A stretch of 64,000 bases of DNA from Carpediemonas membranifera (lineage: Eukaryota > Fornicata), in contig JAHDYR010000038.1 of NCBI GenBank assembly GCA_019828565.1, forward strand, positions 992,001 to 1,056,000. The letters run 5' to 3'. A program made the position numbers and the translations under genes. This document shows, in pieces, positions 30,691 through 40,759 of the stretch. The first letter of the stretch is position 1. Every line of letters begins with the position of its first letter. Below the pieces are notes generated by a model, which saw only the letters and a list, made by a program, of their open reading frames with translations, did no database searches and was not told where the DNA came from.

Positions 30691-30756
30691 TTCTCTGGAT
30701 ACCGACCAAGATGGAGGTCACGTGGATCAACGGACGATAATTGCGGTATTCTGGCC
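30691..30756. promoter_or_regulatory. 66-bp block conserved between transposons A and B
   Basis: ttctctggataccgaccaag...ggtattctggcc. Matches 50876-50941 at 65 of 66 positions, while nearby genes are too diverged to align as DNA. It lies in the equivalent spacer in both elements (upstream of the OTU-like gene and of the next plus-strand gene). It holds GACC...GGTC and CACGTG. Confidence 0.75.
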
Positions 30757-31010
30757 TTGTATGCCACTCTTAAATCCATTGTTTGATCCATTCCCGCGTT
30801 TATAGTTCATCTCAACGCTTCCTCGACGAGTTACAATTGTTGATGTTGTTTAGGTTCTATTACAGGCCATTCGAGGCCACAGAGCTCTCATGATGTTGTT
30901 TTTAGTGATATACACATGCTTGCCAGCGTTTGAGGATCGATACTCTTCTCCTTTCTTCGTTTGGTTTTCTAATTTCGTTGCGAGCATAAAGTGCACCTTG
31001 AAGAAACGTT
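30757..31010 (+). promoter_or_regulatory. Probable promoter/5' leader of the small plus-strand gene of A
   Basis: Patches tttatagttcat, gttgatgttgtttagg and cgttgcgagcataaagtgcac recur in the same order downstream of the 66-bp block of B (50980-51185). The conserved order suggests a promoter or transcript leader ahead of the next gene. Confidence 0.5.
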
Positions 31011-31698
31011 ATGCCTCCGAAACGGAGTAATACTGCTAAGAGCAAGGGCAGAAAGCGTCTAAACGCTGTGGAAATGATTTCTACTTACTTAGAGAAGGAG
31101 CACGCTGCTGGAAGCATCTCCGCTGCCGATGTCGCCACCGGAAACCGCATTTGCAATGAGGGTGGTTGACAGACGCCCCAATGACCTCCCCACATTCGTT
31201 CCGGAGGATCTTAGGGATGAAGCGGAGTTCCGTTCTCTCGATAGCATTGAGCAGATCATGGCGCAGTACAAGGGCGAGTCTTCTGAGGCCAAGGAGAAGC
31301 GCTTCAGGGCCCTCATCAGCCTGGACGCCGAAGGAGATGAGGTCGACCATGGCAGCCCTCTCTTGGCAACTGTCCGTGAGTACCGCGAGCTGTTCCACGG
31401 CATCCCTCAGTCGGTCCGCCCCCGCGCTTACGCCTTCGTCGCCCAGAGGCTTGGTATCTCTGTCGACAAGGTCAGAGAGGTCCTTCTGGAGAGTGTGTGC
31501 CGCAAGGACTCTAAGCTCATCTTCGAGCGTCCGCAGCTTGTCCTCAAGAAGCACTCGAAGACCTTCAAGGACCTCGCCGCTGTGATTGAGAAGAGGAACG
31601 CTGCCCGTGCCGCTGCAGAGGCTCGTGATGTTCTGCGTATACCCGTTTACGCGAGCCTCCTGCTCTTCCACGCAGCTAACGTCAACTCAAATGAGTAA
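31011..31698 (+). CDS. Unknown basic/helical protein of transposon A
   Basis: ATG 31011 gives MPPKRSNTAKSKGRKRLNAV. After 52 codons a single-base slip near 31150 separates it from the larger part (31129-31698), which is helical and charged (IPQSVRPRAYAFVAQRLGI). It follows the conserved spacer, in the place occupied in transposon B by the 453-residue acidic-tail gene at 51651, but I cannot align the two. A DNA-binding or structural role is conceivable; nothing proves it. Confidence 0.45.
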
Positions 31699-31821
31699 TA
31701 AATCGACTGCTTCTTCATTTAATCTTCATTCTCTTCCTCATCTTCCTTCTCAGACAGCAGATGGTACCACTCTTCCTCGAAATAGTTCTCTTTCTGGTAA
31801 TCCTTACGCATCTTTGATCTC

Positions 31822-32574
31822 TTATCCACGATCTTTTTGGACCAAATCCCTTCGGTTGCTGTCGTAAAGGGCGATGATTATCTCACGTTGCTTCTTGCGC
31901 GTCGGGTGCGGGGTAACACTCTTCCTCAGACGCTTAATGTAGCGGTTGAGCTTGTCCGAGGGCTTGGTGGGCAGGGTGGGTTGGGTGGCTTGGGTTCTCT
32001 TTGGGGGAGGCTGGACCTGGTCCACAGAAGTGAAAGCCGTACCGTAGTCGACGGACGGGGGAGCCCTCCAGGACTTCATGGCATATCCATGGCAAGCAAC
32101 GAGACTCTCACCGAGCTTCGTCCACTTGTTCGGGCCGTATGTTGCCTCCATGGTCACCAGTTTCGCATCATCCAGGTACTCCATCGTGGACTTTTGCTTG
32201 GAGATGGACATCCCCATACGCTGGTAGGCTGGCACAAGAGAACTTACACACTGCAGGCGGATCCTCTGTCCGGCAGAGGCAACCGAAAGAAGAATCGTGG
32301 CGAGACCATTGCCCCTGGCATAGAATGCCGTGCGAATAACCACAACATATAAGTCCTGGCGCAGCTCGGAAGGGGTTTCATCAGTAGCTTCGGTGTTGTA
32401 TGACTCCTTCGTGAGCAACAAGGCCGAAATGATGGAATCAGTCTTGCAGTCACGAATCGCAACCAATCTGGGTAAATACCTGGGCAACACTGGGTGAACA
32501 AACATGAAGAAGCGATGATCGATGTCATCAACTCCTCTCGTGGCAACGTCCTGCTTAAAAAAACGTACGGACAC
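31822..32574 (-). CDS. Putative GNAT-type acetyltransferase of transposon A
   Basis: 250 codons from MSVRFFKQDVATRGVDDIDH. A beta strand LYVVVIRTAFYARGNGLATILLSVA contains R-G-N-G-L-A, the acetyl-CoA pyrophosphate loop (motif A) of GNAT enzymes, followed by SSLVPAYQRMGMSI, like the usual motif B 'A..FY...GF'. The C-terminus is Pro/Lys-rich and basic. The ORF is intact. GNATs acetylate histones, other proteins or small molecules; the substrate is unknown. No counterpart seen in B. Confidence 0.6.
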   Translation of the reverse strand: MSVRFFKQDVATRGVDDIDHRFFMFVHPVLPRYLPRLVAIRDCKTDSIISALLLTKESYNTEATDETPSELRQDLYVVVIRTAFYARGNGLATILLSVASAGQRIRLQCVSSLVPAYQRMGMSISKQKSTMEYLDDAKLVTMEATYGPNKWTKLGESLVACHGYAMKSWRAPPSVDYGTAFTSVDQVQPPPKRTQATQPTLPTKPSDKLNRYIKRLRKSVTPHPTRKKQREIIIALYDSNRRDLVQKDRG

Positions 32575-32714
32575 TGGGGATGATGTCTGACTTATCAGAA
32601 AGTCTTACGTACTGTATATAAGCCTTATGGGCTGCAAGAGTATCCTCTGTCCAAGATTCTTTCCCCGTTTGGTTCATTTTCACAAACTTTTTGTGAAACC
32701 TGCGAAATGTGAAA

Positions 32715-32744
32715 TGTGCCATTCATGAAAAAAAAAGTGGCACA
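32715..32744. promoter_or_regulatory. Palindromic element, inverted copy 2
   Basis: TGTGCCATTCATGAAAAAAAAAGTGGCACA, the reverse complement of 27714-27742 apart from one base and run length. It is near the start of the GNAT-like gene, next to TTTCACA repeats at 32685-32716. Confidence 0.5.
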
Positions 32745-32807
32745 TATGAAAAATGAATGAATTTATCACGGAACCATCTTACATCACTTTTATATCACGC
32801 GGATGCC

Positions 32808-35360
32808 TCAATTCTGTCTGCTACACTCTCCACACAGGCAGCAAACTAACTCTATGCCATGGTCCGCCAGACTGCATGACATCGTGCCCTCCTCACCCCA
32901 CGTCAGCGTCGTATGCTCTTCTACAAACTCCCACACTTCATCAACAGTCTCCTGAAAGGTCTGGATCATCTCACGAGTTGGCTCGAAGGTCACGGTGGTC
33001 AGTGTGCGGACACCAAACCAATGCTTCGCATCCTTACAGCAGTCGTGAACTCGCACACACTTGAGTCGCTGGAGCTGGGGGACAGAGTAGTCCTGCCGAC
33101 CAAAAGAACGCATGCCCGTCAGGAAGGAACACGCGAGAGTTGTCTGCTCGATCAAGCAAATGCCCTCAAGGACTGCCTTCCTGTGCAACTTGGCTGCTAC
33201 CTCCTGGTTCTTGATGAACTCTCGCTCAAAAGTACTCCTCTAGGATATAGAACAGCGGCACCTTGAGATGCTTGTGGCACAGGGGGCTGCGTCGTGAGTC
33301 TGCTGATGCTGTAGAGGTTCTCAGCGCACGGTTTTCTCCTTCGTCTTCGCTTCGCTGCTTGATAGCAGGGATATGGAAGTCTTATCCTTGTTAGGAATGA
33401 ACGCAATCGTGACGTGAATGAGGTGGGCCACTGCGGCAGCCATGAAGTGAAACGCGACAGCCGCGTCAGTCACAGGTTCGGACGAGTAGTACATGGCCTG
33501 GAGGTAGCCAATGAGCCGAATGATATCTTGAATGCACTCAGGGAGAGCAACGTAGTCCTCTTGGTCGTGGCAGCCATCCTTACACGTGCGGACGACTGCT
33601 CGTTACAACCTACGGTCCTATCGATGCTTCGCATGGACGACATACGGCCAAGCTTGAGGTTGAGGAGCTTATTCTGGATGATCTCCTCGCGGGACCCGCG
33701 GGTGGTGGGATGCTTCTTGAAAGAACCACAGATATGGGCAACCTGCTCGAGTAAACGGTGCGAGTCGTGCATGAATGGAGGGCATATGACGATCTTCTCA
33801 AGAGGGATGACACTACAATTCTCGAATACCATGCGTTCATTGGTGAAATCGCCATAGATTGCAAGTACATCTTGAACTCGGTTCGGGTCGTCGACTTCAG
33901 CCTGGTATGCTGTCTTATCGTCCAGGTTGTCCTTGATGGTGAGACGATGGCGGCCTGCTATCGGGTGGAGCGCCTTACTTTTTGTGGTAAATCGTGTTGC
34001 AAGGGTGTGGATAGTTGGGCCGGCCCGACTTTCTGGACAGCATGTGGCGGAGGGCGGCATGATCGCCCATGACGATGACATGGTCGAAGATCGTGACCTC
34101 ACCAGTGTCTCTGATGGGTATCTGACTCGTGTATAGGCGCTCAATCTCCTTCTCGACGCGAGAAAGAGACTCTTCCATCAACAAATCACCCTCGCTACCC
34201 ATATACTCGACTATACGGAAAGGTGGAGTAATCTTGTTGGGGAATGTGAAGCCTGTGGGGTCGTAGATGCGGAGCTTGAAGGCAGCAGAACCCCCTTTCC
34301 ACCCGTCAAGCCATAGTAGGATCTTCATGGGGCTAAACGTGACTCCAACCCTGTTGCCAAGGGCGTTCTTGCATCGAACGTAGTTGGGCTGGTCCGACTC
34401 GAGCCATTCCGGGTGGCGAACAGCTTGCTTGAGGTAACGAACGGCATCAAACCAGACTCGATCAACCTTGTCCCATGTGGAGCTGTTGAGCCGCTTGCCG
34501 AGGGTGACTCCCTGGGTCTGCTTGAGCTCAGGGCGATGACTTGTGGCCTCATCGCTCGTCTCGTAGTGAAGATCAAGCATTGGCTTCTCCCACTTGAAGT
34601 CAATGACGTTCTCCGCGTCCGTCAGGGGCTGGATATCGACACCCTCGTCCACCGTTAGGCGATTGGTGCACTCGAGTCTCGACTTTGTGCCATTTCTGCC
34701 CCACCGCCAGGTCGTGTTGACTGTGACAGACTCCACAGGGACGAGATGACCCAAGAAAGCAACCTCTGGTCTAGTCAGCGCTGCAACCAGGCCGTTGATC
34801 TTGGTGATATTGACCTGCAACTGCTTCACGAAGATATCAGCAGCCTTGCTGGAGATGATTGGCATATGAAGTCGCGCAGAAAGACTACGGATGAGCTTAA
34901 AGAGCTCATGGGTTGCGTTACAACCCGACTTGATGTACATCAGGATAGAAACAAGCTCCAAAATCTGCTTGTAGTTGTCAGTTTCCTCAGTTGAGACCTC
35001 GTGCTGTCTCCGCAAGCGTTCGTGGGTGACAGCAATACGCGCGTGGTCACGTACGAAGACATCGAAGGTCGGGGCGACTCCTCTATGGGAACGTACTGCA
35101 CGCAAGAAGGGTCGAGAGTCGTGCGGGTCGGCGAAAAATCTCGGATCGACCTCCATGTCCGCAAATAGGCCCTGGTTAGCCATTTCCAAGATGAGTTCAC
35201 GGAATTCTCGGCGCTGGCGGCCTCGATCCTGTGTATTTCCGCCAATACCAACAAGGGAGAGGTATGTATGAGCGAGAATGTAGTTCATACGCTCTGCAGT
35301 CCTTGGAGGGCCAGTATTGTCGTAGACAGTGCCAATGAAGGTCTGTATGACAATGTGCAT
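32808..35360 (-). pseudogene. Large putative transposase of transposon A, frame-broken
   Basis: About 850 residues in pieces 35360-33975, 34144-33470 and 33188-32808. Matches to the transposase-like protein of B run the whole length: LWLDGWKGG versus VWVDAWRGL; TPPFRIVEYMGSEGD versus TPPFRILEYNGPES; VIVMGDHAALRHMLS versus VFIIADHPAMSKVCG; CPPFMHDSHRLLEQ versus FPPIMHVSHDFVSL; DRTVGCNEQ versus SRTTGCNEQ; RVHDCCKDAKHW versus RIHKCCKDANWW. Three conserved acids (D in W-x-D, D in x-D-H, E in GCNEQ) could be a DDE triad. Breaks near 33980 and 33480 may be introns or decay. If they are decay, A cannot move by itself. Confidence 0.65.
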
Positions 35361-36266
35361 GCTCAGGAATTTTTGCTGAAGTCACTTTCACATTTCACAA
35401 GTTTCACAAGAGTTTGTGAAAGATTTTTGGTTTGGGGCTTCCGCTGCTCTGTTTCCTCCAAAAAGTTGTGAGCAGCAACTACACTGAGTTTTATACGTAT
35501 TCTATGCTTCTCATACCCATTGATGCGTTATTGCGCAATTCTGCTTTGCCCTCAAAGGAAAAGTGAATTTGAATTTCCCCCTGAATCTTGCAAGATACTG
35601 CGGAAGTAACGGTAAGAAAAAATGAAACTCGCCAACGAAAGCAGCTGGAAGAAAATGGTAAAAAGTATTGGAACTAGGACAATATGGTGTACACTCTGAG
35701 CAACTTCATTTCTTTCTGGCGTTCACCTGTGTCACGAGCTCTTTGGGCACTGTTTCGGGCGTTAGGACAAACCAAGGGTTCCATGATCCTTTGTTGATCT
35801 AGTTACACCTCTGTTGTTAGCACAATCTTCCAAGACCATCTCATCGTTGATAAAATTTTGCAGATTTTCGAATGCGAGAAAATGAAGACTTCCCCACAGA
35901 ACCTGAGTATGTACGGATAGTACTTGACCCCCATGGATTATCCCCCCATGTTTGGTTTTTGTGGGGAAGTCTTCATTTCTCAATCTCTGATTCAATCATT
36001 AATTCATACGGAAGTAGAAGATACTGGAGGCTGAAAACTTCAGAGGGCATTGCTATTAGCTATAAAACACCGCTGTTAAGATCCCATGTTCGAACGAGCA
36101 CTTCACATTTACAACATAAAATGCGTTATCCTCTTTTATCAACACTGACACCATGTGATACTTCAAGACGCCAGACATGTCTTTTATGCTTCTATAACTA
36201 CCTTCTAGATGTTCTGGAGGTGCCTGAGATCGCCTGGATCGCGAGGTTTGACCAGCGTTGACACAT
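35361..36266. other. Right subterminal region of transposon A, non-coding
   Basis: TTTCACA repeats in both orientations at 35386-35421 lie just upstream of the transposase start. A 19-bp perfect stem (aaatgaagacttccccaca and its complement) occupies 35880-35898 and 35960-35978. The few ORFs are short and overlap these repeats. I see no gene. Confidence 0.5.
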
Positions 36267-36313
36267 GAGTATCTCCAGAGTATCTCCCGGGAGACTCTAG
36301 CCATTCTTACAGT
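36267..36313 (-). repeat. Right terminal inverted repeat of transposon A
   Basis: Reverse complement of 24974-25020 with one mismatch; ends ...CTTACAGT followed by the duplicated AT. Confidence 0.92.
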
Positions 36314-36315
36314 AT

Positions 36316-37619
36316 GGGCTCCAGCCAAGACGGAGTGGCTGCACGATCATGTCTCAGACTTACGCGACAAGGGCATCACCGAGGCCAACACCGGCCCATA
36401 TGCCAGTCCAGTAGTCCTCGTGCGAAAGGGGGACGCTTGGCGGCTTTGCATCAACTATGTCCTACTCAACAGCCACACCACCCGTCATCGACACCCCCTC
36501 CCCAACATGCGCGAGTTCCTTCGCCGAGCAAGTGGGTGCGACCGATTTGCCGCCCTGGACCTGACCTCAGGCTATTGGCAGGTGCCTATGGCTGACGAGG
36601 ACAAGGAGAAGACCGCGTTCATCGCCCCTGGCGTGCATGAACAGTTCACCAGGATGCCTTTTGGGCTTGCCAATGCCCCGTCGCATTTCCAGCGAGGTAT
36701 CGAGACTATCCTTGGGCCCATCCTCCATAAGGGGGTTGACCCGTACATCGATGACCTCTTCATGTACTCCTCCGAGGAACTTTTCCTCAAGCTTCTCGAT
36801 GACACCCTCACTCGCCTGGAAGAAGCCAACGTCCGCCTAGGCGCAAAGAAGTGCCGAATAGGCTATTCCGAGGCCCCCATAGTTGGTTTCATTGTCGACA
36901 AGGCTGGAGTTCACGTAGACCCTGAGCGCACCCGCGCCCTACGAGAGCTTCCCCTCCCCACTGATGTCCACGGGCTCAGGACCGTGCTCGGCAAGTTCCA
37001 GTTCTTAGCCTCATTCATCTCAGAGAAACGCCATGAGCTGTTCAAGCCCCTTACCGCTCTCCTAGAGAAGGACGCCGTCTTCAGCTTCGGCCCAGCCGAG
37101 ACTGAGGCTTTCAACACCCTTAAGTCCCTCTTCACCGATGACCTCTTCATCGCTCACCCAGACTTGTCCCTTCCTTGGACCCTCGAGACCGACGCTTCCA
37201 ATGTCGGAGCCGGAGGTGTACTCTACCAGACTCCCAACGACAACTCGGGCAGACAAGTGCTGGCCTATTTCTCTCATACGTTCACCCCCACCCAGACCAG
37301 ATGGGCTACCTGCGAACAGGAACTTTTCGCCATCGTATACGCCTTCACGCACCCCTCCCTCACCCACCTTCTGCGCGTGAAGCATGTAACCCTCAGAACA
37401 GACCACCGTAATCTGATCTACATGATCTACAAGTCCGCGACGAACGACAAGATCCTCCGCTGGCGTCTGACGCTAGCCGACTTCGACTTTGAAATCACAC
37501 ACGTTCCCGGGAAGGATAACGTCATAGCTGATTCGCTCAGCCGGTATGGCCACGGCCAGACTACAGCCCAACCCGTCGCCGCCATATCTGTCGATGCCCG
37601 TGACGCATCACCTGATTAA
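36316..37619 (+). pseudogene. pol: gypsy-5 RT and RNase H (right part)
   Basis: Resumes gypsy-5 after transposon A with WAPAKTEWLHDHV. Reverse transcriptase is complete (FAALDLTSGYWQV, RMPFGLANAPSHF, DPYIDDLFMYS), then RNase H (LETDASNVGAGGVLY) and the tether. It stops at 37619 after ...SVDARDASPD, before integrase. Integrase, chromodomain and the 3' LTR are absent because gypsy-6 begins. The reading frame from 36316 to 37617 is clean. Confidence 0.88.
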
Positions 37620-37670
37620 AACGAATTCTCGAATACCCGTCGTTTACGCCACAGTGATTAATCACTCCCT
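37620..37670 (+). other. Truncated LTR end and leader of gypsy-6
   Basis: Ends ...ttacgccaca then gtgattaatcactccct and the gag ATG. The CCACA finish resembles the LTR ends above, so a 5'-truncated LTR is likely. Confidence 0.35.
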
Positions 37671-40273
37671 ATGGCTACGAAATTCGACGTAAGTTCCCTT
37701 CCACTGCTCAACTCCGCCGCGAAGGAATACAAGCGGGAACTTCCTCATGCAAGATTTCCTACATCGTTCCTCAGATGCCTAAGCATCAGCTCGCAGGAGT
37801 TCTTACGGGCCAATTGGAGACCCACCTCTGATTATAAGACCTTCGAGGACCTAGAAGACGATGTATGTCCCGATGCGGTAATCCGCAGCGCCATTAGGCG
37901 CGAGATGAAGCTCTCACTTCCCATCACGCCCCCAAGCACCTCCACGCCACCCCCCAAGCAGGCAGTAGCCCGTCTAACCGCCGCTCTCGAAGAAGACCTG
38001 TTTATGCTCGCTGAAGCGGCGGCCGCGGCCTTTCCTGAAGGCCCGATGGCCGCGGCTGCACAGCGCCGCGCAGAAGCCGTATTCACGGCTGCAGTAGCCG
38101 AGATCGACCACAACGCCCCGGTTTATGTGCCCCTCATCAACAAGTTCAACCCAGATGTCCCCCTCCGCGACGACGAGTACGTCGCCGAGGTCAACGCAGC
38201 CCTGGCCCCACCCAAGCCGGCCGATGACGAGGCTGCCGCCACCAACAACTCCGACACGTCCAGTGACGAGTCCGACTGGGACGACGTCACCGACATTCGC
38301 GCCTACCTCCATGACGAGGCCGACTACATCGTAGCCGCCTGCTCCGTCACACTCATGCCGTCCCTGGACGTCGGCGCGCGCATCAAGTCCATCAACCTTC
38401 CCGGTGCACTCTATGGCAAAGCATCCAAACATCGCTCAACTATTGCCGCTTTGCGCGAGTTCATCGATCTCGTGAACACTGATGCTTCTGCTCCTGCACT
38501 GCAAGCCATTCCTTGGAAGGTTCTCGCCGCAAGAGTCAGAGAGCTTGCACTTAAGGGATTCTCCGCCGAAGCAAAGGACTATTTCGACTTCTACATCATA
38601 GATGATGCAGAGGACATCGATGACGTCCTTGATAACCTTAGGGACCTCAAAGAGGACCACGACGGTTACATCGTCGTTCCTTGGAGAGCATTCCGCACCG
38701 GCCAGCCCCCGCAACCCCACGGTGAGCAAGCGACAGGCGGATCCCGCACACGCAAACCCATAGCCCGCAAGATCAGCGGCCCAGACCCGTATGTCCAGCT
38801 GAAAGACAAGGCGAACTACTACATCAACCCCACCTTCCGCCACTTCTGCGACTACCACGGATACAACTCGTCCCACGTCACTCAGGCGTGCCCTCATCTG
38901 AAGACACAGCGCAGTGCCGCCCCCCAACCATCGCGTCCTATTCAACCAGCTGTTGTGGGTGCCAAGCCCAAGAAGGCCCCTGGCCACCACAACAACCCTG
39001 ACCGACCTGCAACAACGACCACCCAAACGCCCAAACGCAACGCGAGAGCCCCTAACCCAGCGGCAGGCTGGACGCGAAACAAGGAGACGAACCGGATCGA
39101 GCGCCTCAGTCAATCCATCAACGAGGTCGACATAGACGCCGAGTCCGACACCGATGAGTCAATCGACGAAGTCGACACGTCAGCGCAGCGCGAAAACATC
39201 GGTAAGCCGATCTACCACGACATCCTCGTCAACGGCACGAGACTGCGGGCGAAGCTCGACCCGGCAGCCGCCAAGACCTGTATCTCGGAGGCCACGTTCG
39301 CCACGCTGAAGGAGGCCGGCCCGGTAATGATCACAAATCATGCTTACACGCTGAAGATGGCCGACCAGCGACCTTGCGAGGACACCACCGCCGTCATAGC
39401 CGAGCTCGTTATCGACGGCATCGTACCAAACGCTGTCGAGCTGACGTGGACCGTACCAGTCATCTCCGGGGAGGCCCACAAGTTCCTGTTCGGGGCAGAC
39501 CTCCTCCGGCACCTAGGCCTCATGTCGGACACGGGCATCAACATTCAGCTACCACCGTCAGCGGAGGACCCCGCCGACGATGTCACACCGGCCCAGAATC
39601 AATACATCGACGAGGTTGACTCGGAGACTGACGACCTGCCGGATGACGTCTCGTCCTTCGCCACGCCAACCTTCGACATTGACCCCTCGTTCCCTCTACA
39701 CGACGAGCTACTCGCTGTGCTCCAGGCCAACGCCGACGTCTTCGACCCCAAGCTGCCTCTCGGCGGCGCCGACATCGCGGAAGCCACCATTGACCTGAAG
39801 CCGGACGCCATTCTGCCACAAGCCAACCCACGCGGCATCCGCGCCGACTGGCTTCCCGAGATCAAGCGACAGCTCCATGAAATGTACGAAGCCCAGCTCA
39901 TCCGCGACGCACACGGCCCAGTCTCTAGCCCGGCTGTGATTGTCCAGAAGAAGCCCGACGCGGACGGACGCCGCCCACTACGACTTTGCGCAGACTACAG
40001 GGCCCTCAACGAGGCAACTGTGACTGACGCTTTCCCCATGACAGATACCCGCACGCTCATCCAGGACCTCGTCGGCAGCAAGTACTTCTTCGGTCTAGAC
40101 CTTCGCCAAGGGTTTCACCAGATGCCATTGAAGGATTCCCACCGTTACCTGTCCGCGGTGCGGGTCCCGGGCGAGTTTTTCGAATATATGGTCGCCCCGT
40201 TTGGCCTAAAGAACCTCCCCGCACAATTCCAGCGGGCCATCGCCAACGTCCTGCGCCCGGTATACTCAGAGGG
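37671..40273 (+). pseudogene. gag-pol: gypsy-6 Gag-Pol, truncated in RT
   Basis: One open frame from MATKFDVSSLPLLNSAAKEY. The gag is Ala-rich and unlike the other gags here. A CCHC-like finger reads HFCDYHGYNSSHVTQACPH. The protease active site is LRAKLDPAAAKTCIS, where the usual D-S/T-G is D-P-A, perhaps inactive. The reverse transcriptase has LRLCADYRALN, FFGLDLRQGFHQM and VAPFGLKNLPAQF, but the YxDD motif is missing because an LTR joins at 40274. About 867 codons of Gag-Pol remain before the join. Confidence 0.8.
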
Positions 40274-40398
40274 TGTCATGGGTCTCACCCAAGATTACAC
40301 AGATTTATATATGATATTAGTTAGTCAAGGAGTTTCTCCTCGACACCATTGTGTCGAGTCTTCTCCTCTTGTAAACATAGTTCGTCAAACGAACCACA
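40274..40398 (+). repeat. LTR (unassigned gypsy element)
   Basis: 125 bp, TGTCATGGGTC...GAACCACA, cutting the gypsy-6 RT. Contains the shared hairpin CTCGACAC-CATT-GTGTCGAG at 40339-40358. A gag-like ORF follows after 21 nt. Confidence 0.6.
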
Positions 40399-40419
40399 AT
40401 ACTAGTATTCCACGTTTTG

Positions 40420-40686
40420 ATGACGCTCTATAACAATATGCCTATGCTAAAGAAGACGACCATTGAGTCGTTAGTCCGATTCGCCGAGGATTTGTCCGAG
40501 TACCGAGCCAAAGGCGGTGATGCCGACGTTGCCGACATGATTGACACCGAAGTCCAACGGTACGCTGACGCTCTCGGCTTTAACCTCTTCGCCAAGGCCT
40601 CTGAAGCCATCCCCTCGGCTGAGGCCTCTGTCCCCGTGAACGATGAAGGTTCACCAGTAGCCGGAACGCCTAAAGACGACGAGCAC
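40420..40686 (+). pseudogene. gag-like ORF start, cut by transposon B
   Basis: MTLYNNMPMLKKTTIESLVR, acidic and helical, about 90 residues, right after an LTR. It runs into the left end of transposon B and stops there. It is too short to assign beyond probable gag. Confidence 0.4.
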
Positions 40687-40723
40687 ATACTGTGAAAGTC
40701 GGCAGATAATCTACGATTTTTTC

Positions 40724-40759
40724 TAGATAATCTAGGGCCTAAAAACCCTAGATTATCTA
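40724..40759. repeat. Subterminal hairpin of transposon B
   Basis: TAGATAATCTAGGG, an 8-nt loop, then its 14-nt complement; AGATAATCTA also occurs just outside. It repeats at the other end (about 59804-59839). A candidate transposase-binding site. Confidence 0.6.

Larger units (their letters stand above)
24974..36313. mobile_element. Transposon A: 11.3-kb multi-gene TIR element
   Basis: Inserted in the gypsy-5 reverse transcriptase. Ends are 47-bp inverted repeats, 46/47 identical, starting ACTGTAAGAATGGC. An AT dinucleotide stands on both sides (24972-24973, 36314-36315). Excising the element with one AT rejoins gypsy-5 in frame (PRPLA-WAPAKTEW). Eight gene-like regions fill it, several with paralogues in transposon B. 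I do not recognise it as a Polinton, hAT, CMC or KDZ element. No DNA polymerase, capsid or retroviral integrase motif is present. Confidence 0.88.

Noticed and set aside
30536-30805. ORF covering the 66-bp conserved block of A (and 50766-50972 of B) as a conserved gene
   Set aside because: Outside the block the two peptides differ mostly by non-synonymous changes and have different starts and ends.
33975-34010. 21-24 nt intron at the first frame break of the transposon A transposase
   Set aside because: GTAAGG...GATAG / GCAG options were tried; none restores the downstream matching frame, so a simple indel is as likely.
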